A stretch of DNA of 43,615 nucleotides from Sphingobacterium tenebrionis (GTDB taxonomy: Bacteria; Bacteroidota; Bacteroidia; Sphingobacteriales; Sphingobacteriaceae). The position numbers and the translations under genes are program-made. Where the stretch lies: NCBI RefSeq assembly GCF_037126265.1, contig NZ_JAYLLN010000033.1, forward strand, positions 1 to 43,615. The letters run 5' to 3'. The notes under the pieces were generated by a model. That model saw only the letters and a program-made list of their open reading frames with translations, did not search any database and was not told where the DNA came from. Below are positions 42,482 through 43,615 of the stretch, one piece after another (the stretch's first letter is position 1; each line of letters starts with the position of its first letter).

Positions 42482-42754
42482 TTATGGTATAGTCAATAAT
42501 TTGATTTTTATGCTTGTAAGAACGTAGTTCATAATATATAGGTTCACCCATAAATGCTGAAAATTGTTGTTAATATCATGGTATTTTTGACTATTTGACT
42601 GCTTATTTTCGTACAGGTTTAATCCTTGTTTGGGACTCAGGTTTAAAATATTCAGATAACTATAAGCAATTTCAAAATTCATATTATTATTTAGATTGGT
42701 GGAAGGCACATATCCGTTATCAACACTGGGGCGTATAATAGTTGTATCGATCAA
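42482..42754 (-). CDS. doubtful 90-residue ORF
   Basis: An ORF rich in Asn, Leu and Tyr (MIDTTIIRPSVDNGYVPST, then NMNFEIAYSYLNILNLSPKQ) lying 17 bases before the lipoprotein gene on the same strand. I recognise no family. It is mutually exclusive with the plus-strand reading at 42574-42738, and base composition by codon position does not separate the two. It may be a remnant. Confidence 0.25.
   Translation of the reverse strand: MIDTTIIRPSVDNGYVPSTNLNNNMNFEIAYSYLNILNLSPKQGLNLYENKQSNSQKYHDINNNFQHLWVNLYIMNYVLTSIKIKLLTIP
42574..42738 (+). pseudogene. possible coding remnant without start codon
   Basis: An open frame after a TAA reads YHGIFDYLTAYFRTG, LILVWDSGLKYSDNYKQ, then FQNSYYYLDWWKAHIRYQHW and a stop. 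The aromatic-rich, tryptophan-containing text looks protein-like, and codon-position GC runs about 39/31/26 percent by my hand count. There is no start codon. Downstream, 42789-42917 (MDNITDVIIQNLQKK to FSFPLL) may be a second remnant. No family recognised. Confidence 0.25.
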
Positions 42755-42944
42755 GTTTCATAGGAAAAGGATATTTGCAATATTAGGAATGGATAATATA
42801 ACAGATGTTATTATCCAAAATTTACAAAAAAAATTATTTTTAATAACATCCCAAATAATAGAAAAAGAAGGTGACTTTTTAGACACCTCTATTGACTTTT
42901 CATTTCCTCTCCTTTAAAACACGGATTTTTTTAAATAACTTCTT

Positions 42945-43328
42945 TTAAAAATCCTGCCACATATTCTCCGGGTCGTATGGAACTCGATTTAGTCCTATAT
43001 CGTCCCAAGATTTATACTTATAATTCCTGCTAATAGAAATATAGTAAGACCATCTCCAAAAACATAACGGATTGATTTTATAAAGACGAAAGACTTGTTT
43101 GTCTGCATCGGAAGGATTTGTTTCTTCTATGAAACGATTTATTGACCAGTTAGTCAAATAAGGATCCTTAAATTCAAATGACTCCTCTCGTGTAAAGGAT
43201 GCATTCGAATTAGAATATCTAAAAGGATCATTTCCATCTATCATCAATAAAATGTTCTTGTTGATTATTGGTAAGTTTACAATGATGACAACGATTGCTA
43301 GGGTTACAAAAATAAATTTCCATTTCAT
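42945..43328 (-). CDS. unrecognised membrane-anchored protein
   Basis: 127 residues from the ATG at 43328 (MKWKFIFVTLAIVVIIVNLP); an ATG at 43355 would add nine polar residues. One N-terminal membrane helix (about 3-21) is followed by a soluble, aromatic-rich domain ending YDPENMWQDF. Small proteins of this look often accompany toxin or Rhs loci in Bacteroidota, but no toxin gene is visible here, so an immunity role is only a guess. Low GC sets it apart from the housekeeping genes. Confidence 0.6.
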   Translation of the reverse strand: MKWKFIFVTLAIVVIIVNLPIINKNILLMIDGNDPFRYSNSNASFTREESFEFKDPYLTNWSINRFIEETNPSDADKQVFRLYKINPLCFWRWSYYISISRNYKYKSWDDIGLNRVPYDPENMWQDF

Positions 43329-43458
43329 AGTTTGTTCTAATTGGTCTTGGATCAATTACGAGATTCCTCTCCGATTCCACTGGCTACAGCGTTTTTTGTT
43401 TGAGTCAAAGACTCGGACTATTGGATAGAAGCACTTTGAATTTTATGTTTGCCATAAA

Positions 43459-43490
43459 AAACCCCGCCATTTTTTAATGACGGGGTTATT
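43459..43490 (-). terminator. intrinsic terminator for the gene at the right edge
   Basis: On the minus strand AACCCCGTCAT and ATGGCGGGGTT form a stem (one mismatch) with a short A-rich loop, followed by TTTTTTATGG. It lies about 50 bases past the TAA of the partial gene that enters from the right edge. Confidence 0.75.
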
Positions 43491-43537
43491 TCTTTAAGAC
43501 ATCTTTTTTAGATTCTGTGTTAATATACAAGTCAATT

Positions 43538-43615
43538 TTATCTTTTTTTTGTAATTTCGGGTTTTAGGCGGTCTATTGCCAGCCTGTTTAGGGTAGCCGT
43601 TTTTGGCCGCCCTAA
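43538..43615 (-). CDS. C-terminus of a gene extending beyond the window
   Basis: On the minus strand a frame open to the window edge reads LGRPKTATLNRLAIDRLKPE, ITKKR, then TAA at 43540-43538. The basic, helix-like text and the terminator just downstream support a real 3' end. It is too short to identify. Confidence 0.45.
   Translation of the reverse strand, partial: LGRPKTATLNRLAIDRLKPEITKKR

Noticed and set aside
43555..43615. Transposon terminal inverted repeat (TTAGGCGG ... CCGCCCTAA)
   Set aside because: The match is short and imperfect, and a minus-strand coding reading with a proper terminator explains the sequence better.

Overview
The window looks like a chromosomal segment of a member of Bacteroidota, most likely Sphingobacteriaceae (Sphingobacterium/Pedobacter-like). 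The reasons are the 23S-5S rRNA tail, families typical of the phylum (DUF4834, DUF2027, an OstA-like outer-membrane biogenesis protein, a deoxyhypusine-synthase-like protein), few Shine-Dalgarno sequences, and repeated matches to the Bacteroidota promoter form TTTG/TTG - about 20 bp - TAnnTTTG. Family placement is inference from pattern recognition; no search was run.

Layout. 1-360: end of 23S rRNA, 5S rRNA and terminator. 361-651: nested palindromic repeats and a 7-bp satellite. 639-7385 (-): rdgB and the glutamate synthase operon gltB-gltD. 7596-10391 (+): dipeptide epimerase, an overlapping 42-residue membrane peptide, a deoxyhypusine-synthase-like enzyme and a small protein of weakly suspected HolD type. 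10381-12807 (-): OstA-like protein. 12886-18711 (+): tilS, a PH-like membrane protein, DUF4834, recF, dciA-like, a RarD/EamA permease, a Crp/Fnr regulator and an SRPBCC protein. 18615-24759 (-): yciO-type protein, asnS and the tetrapyrrole cluster hemA-hemCD-hemB. 24998-28449: a membrane protein (+), then rbfA-aat-aminotransferase-DUF2027 (-). 28450-29237: non-coding, with a repeat and a candidate small RNA. 29238-37920: argH (+), galM (-), then membrane protein, dgt, topB, hydrolase, conserved hypothetical and TonB-domain protein (+). 37961-40798 (-): uvrA. 40864-41907 (+): DUF2157 protein. 41905-43615: repeats, then an AT-rich accessory patch with a BamE-like lipoprotein, unrecognised fragments, a membrane-anchored protein and the C-terminus of a gene running off the right edge.

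Most of the window is housekeeping: nitrogen assimilation, haem synthesis, translation, DNA repair and replication, and nucleotide pool sanitation (rdgB, dgt). I found no new multi-gene defence or metabolic system and do not claim one. The most interesting structure is non-coding: (1) a candidate ~180-nt RNA gene on the minus strand at about 28661-28841 with its own promoter and terminator; (2) heptameric TAG satellites at four gene 3' ends; (3) two families of two-armed palindromes whose arms pair within themselves, with a compensatory G-C/C-G swap; (4) a perfect 26-bp palindrome that is a two-way terminator, overlapping stop codons, and the identical KKEA tails of two unrelated enzymes.
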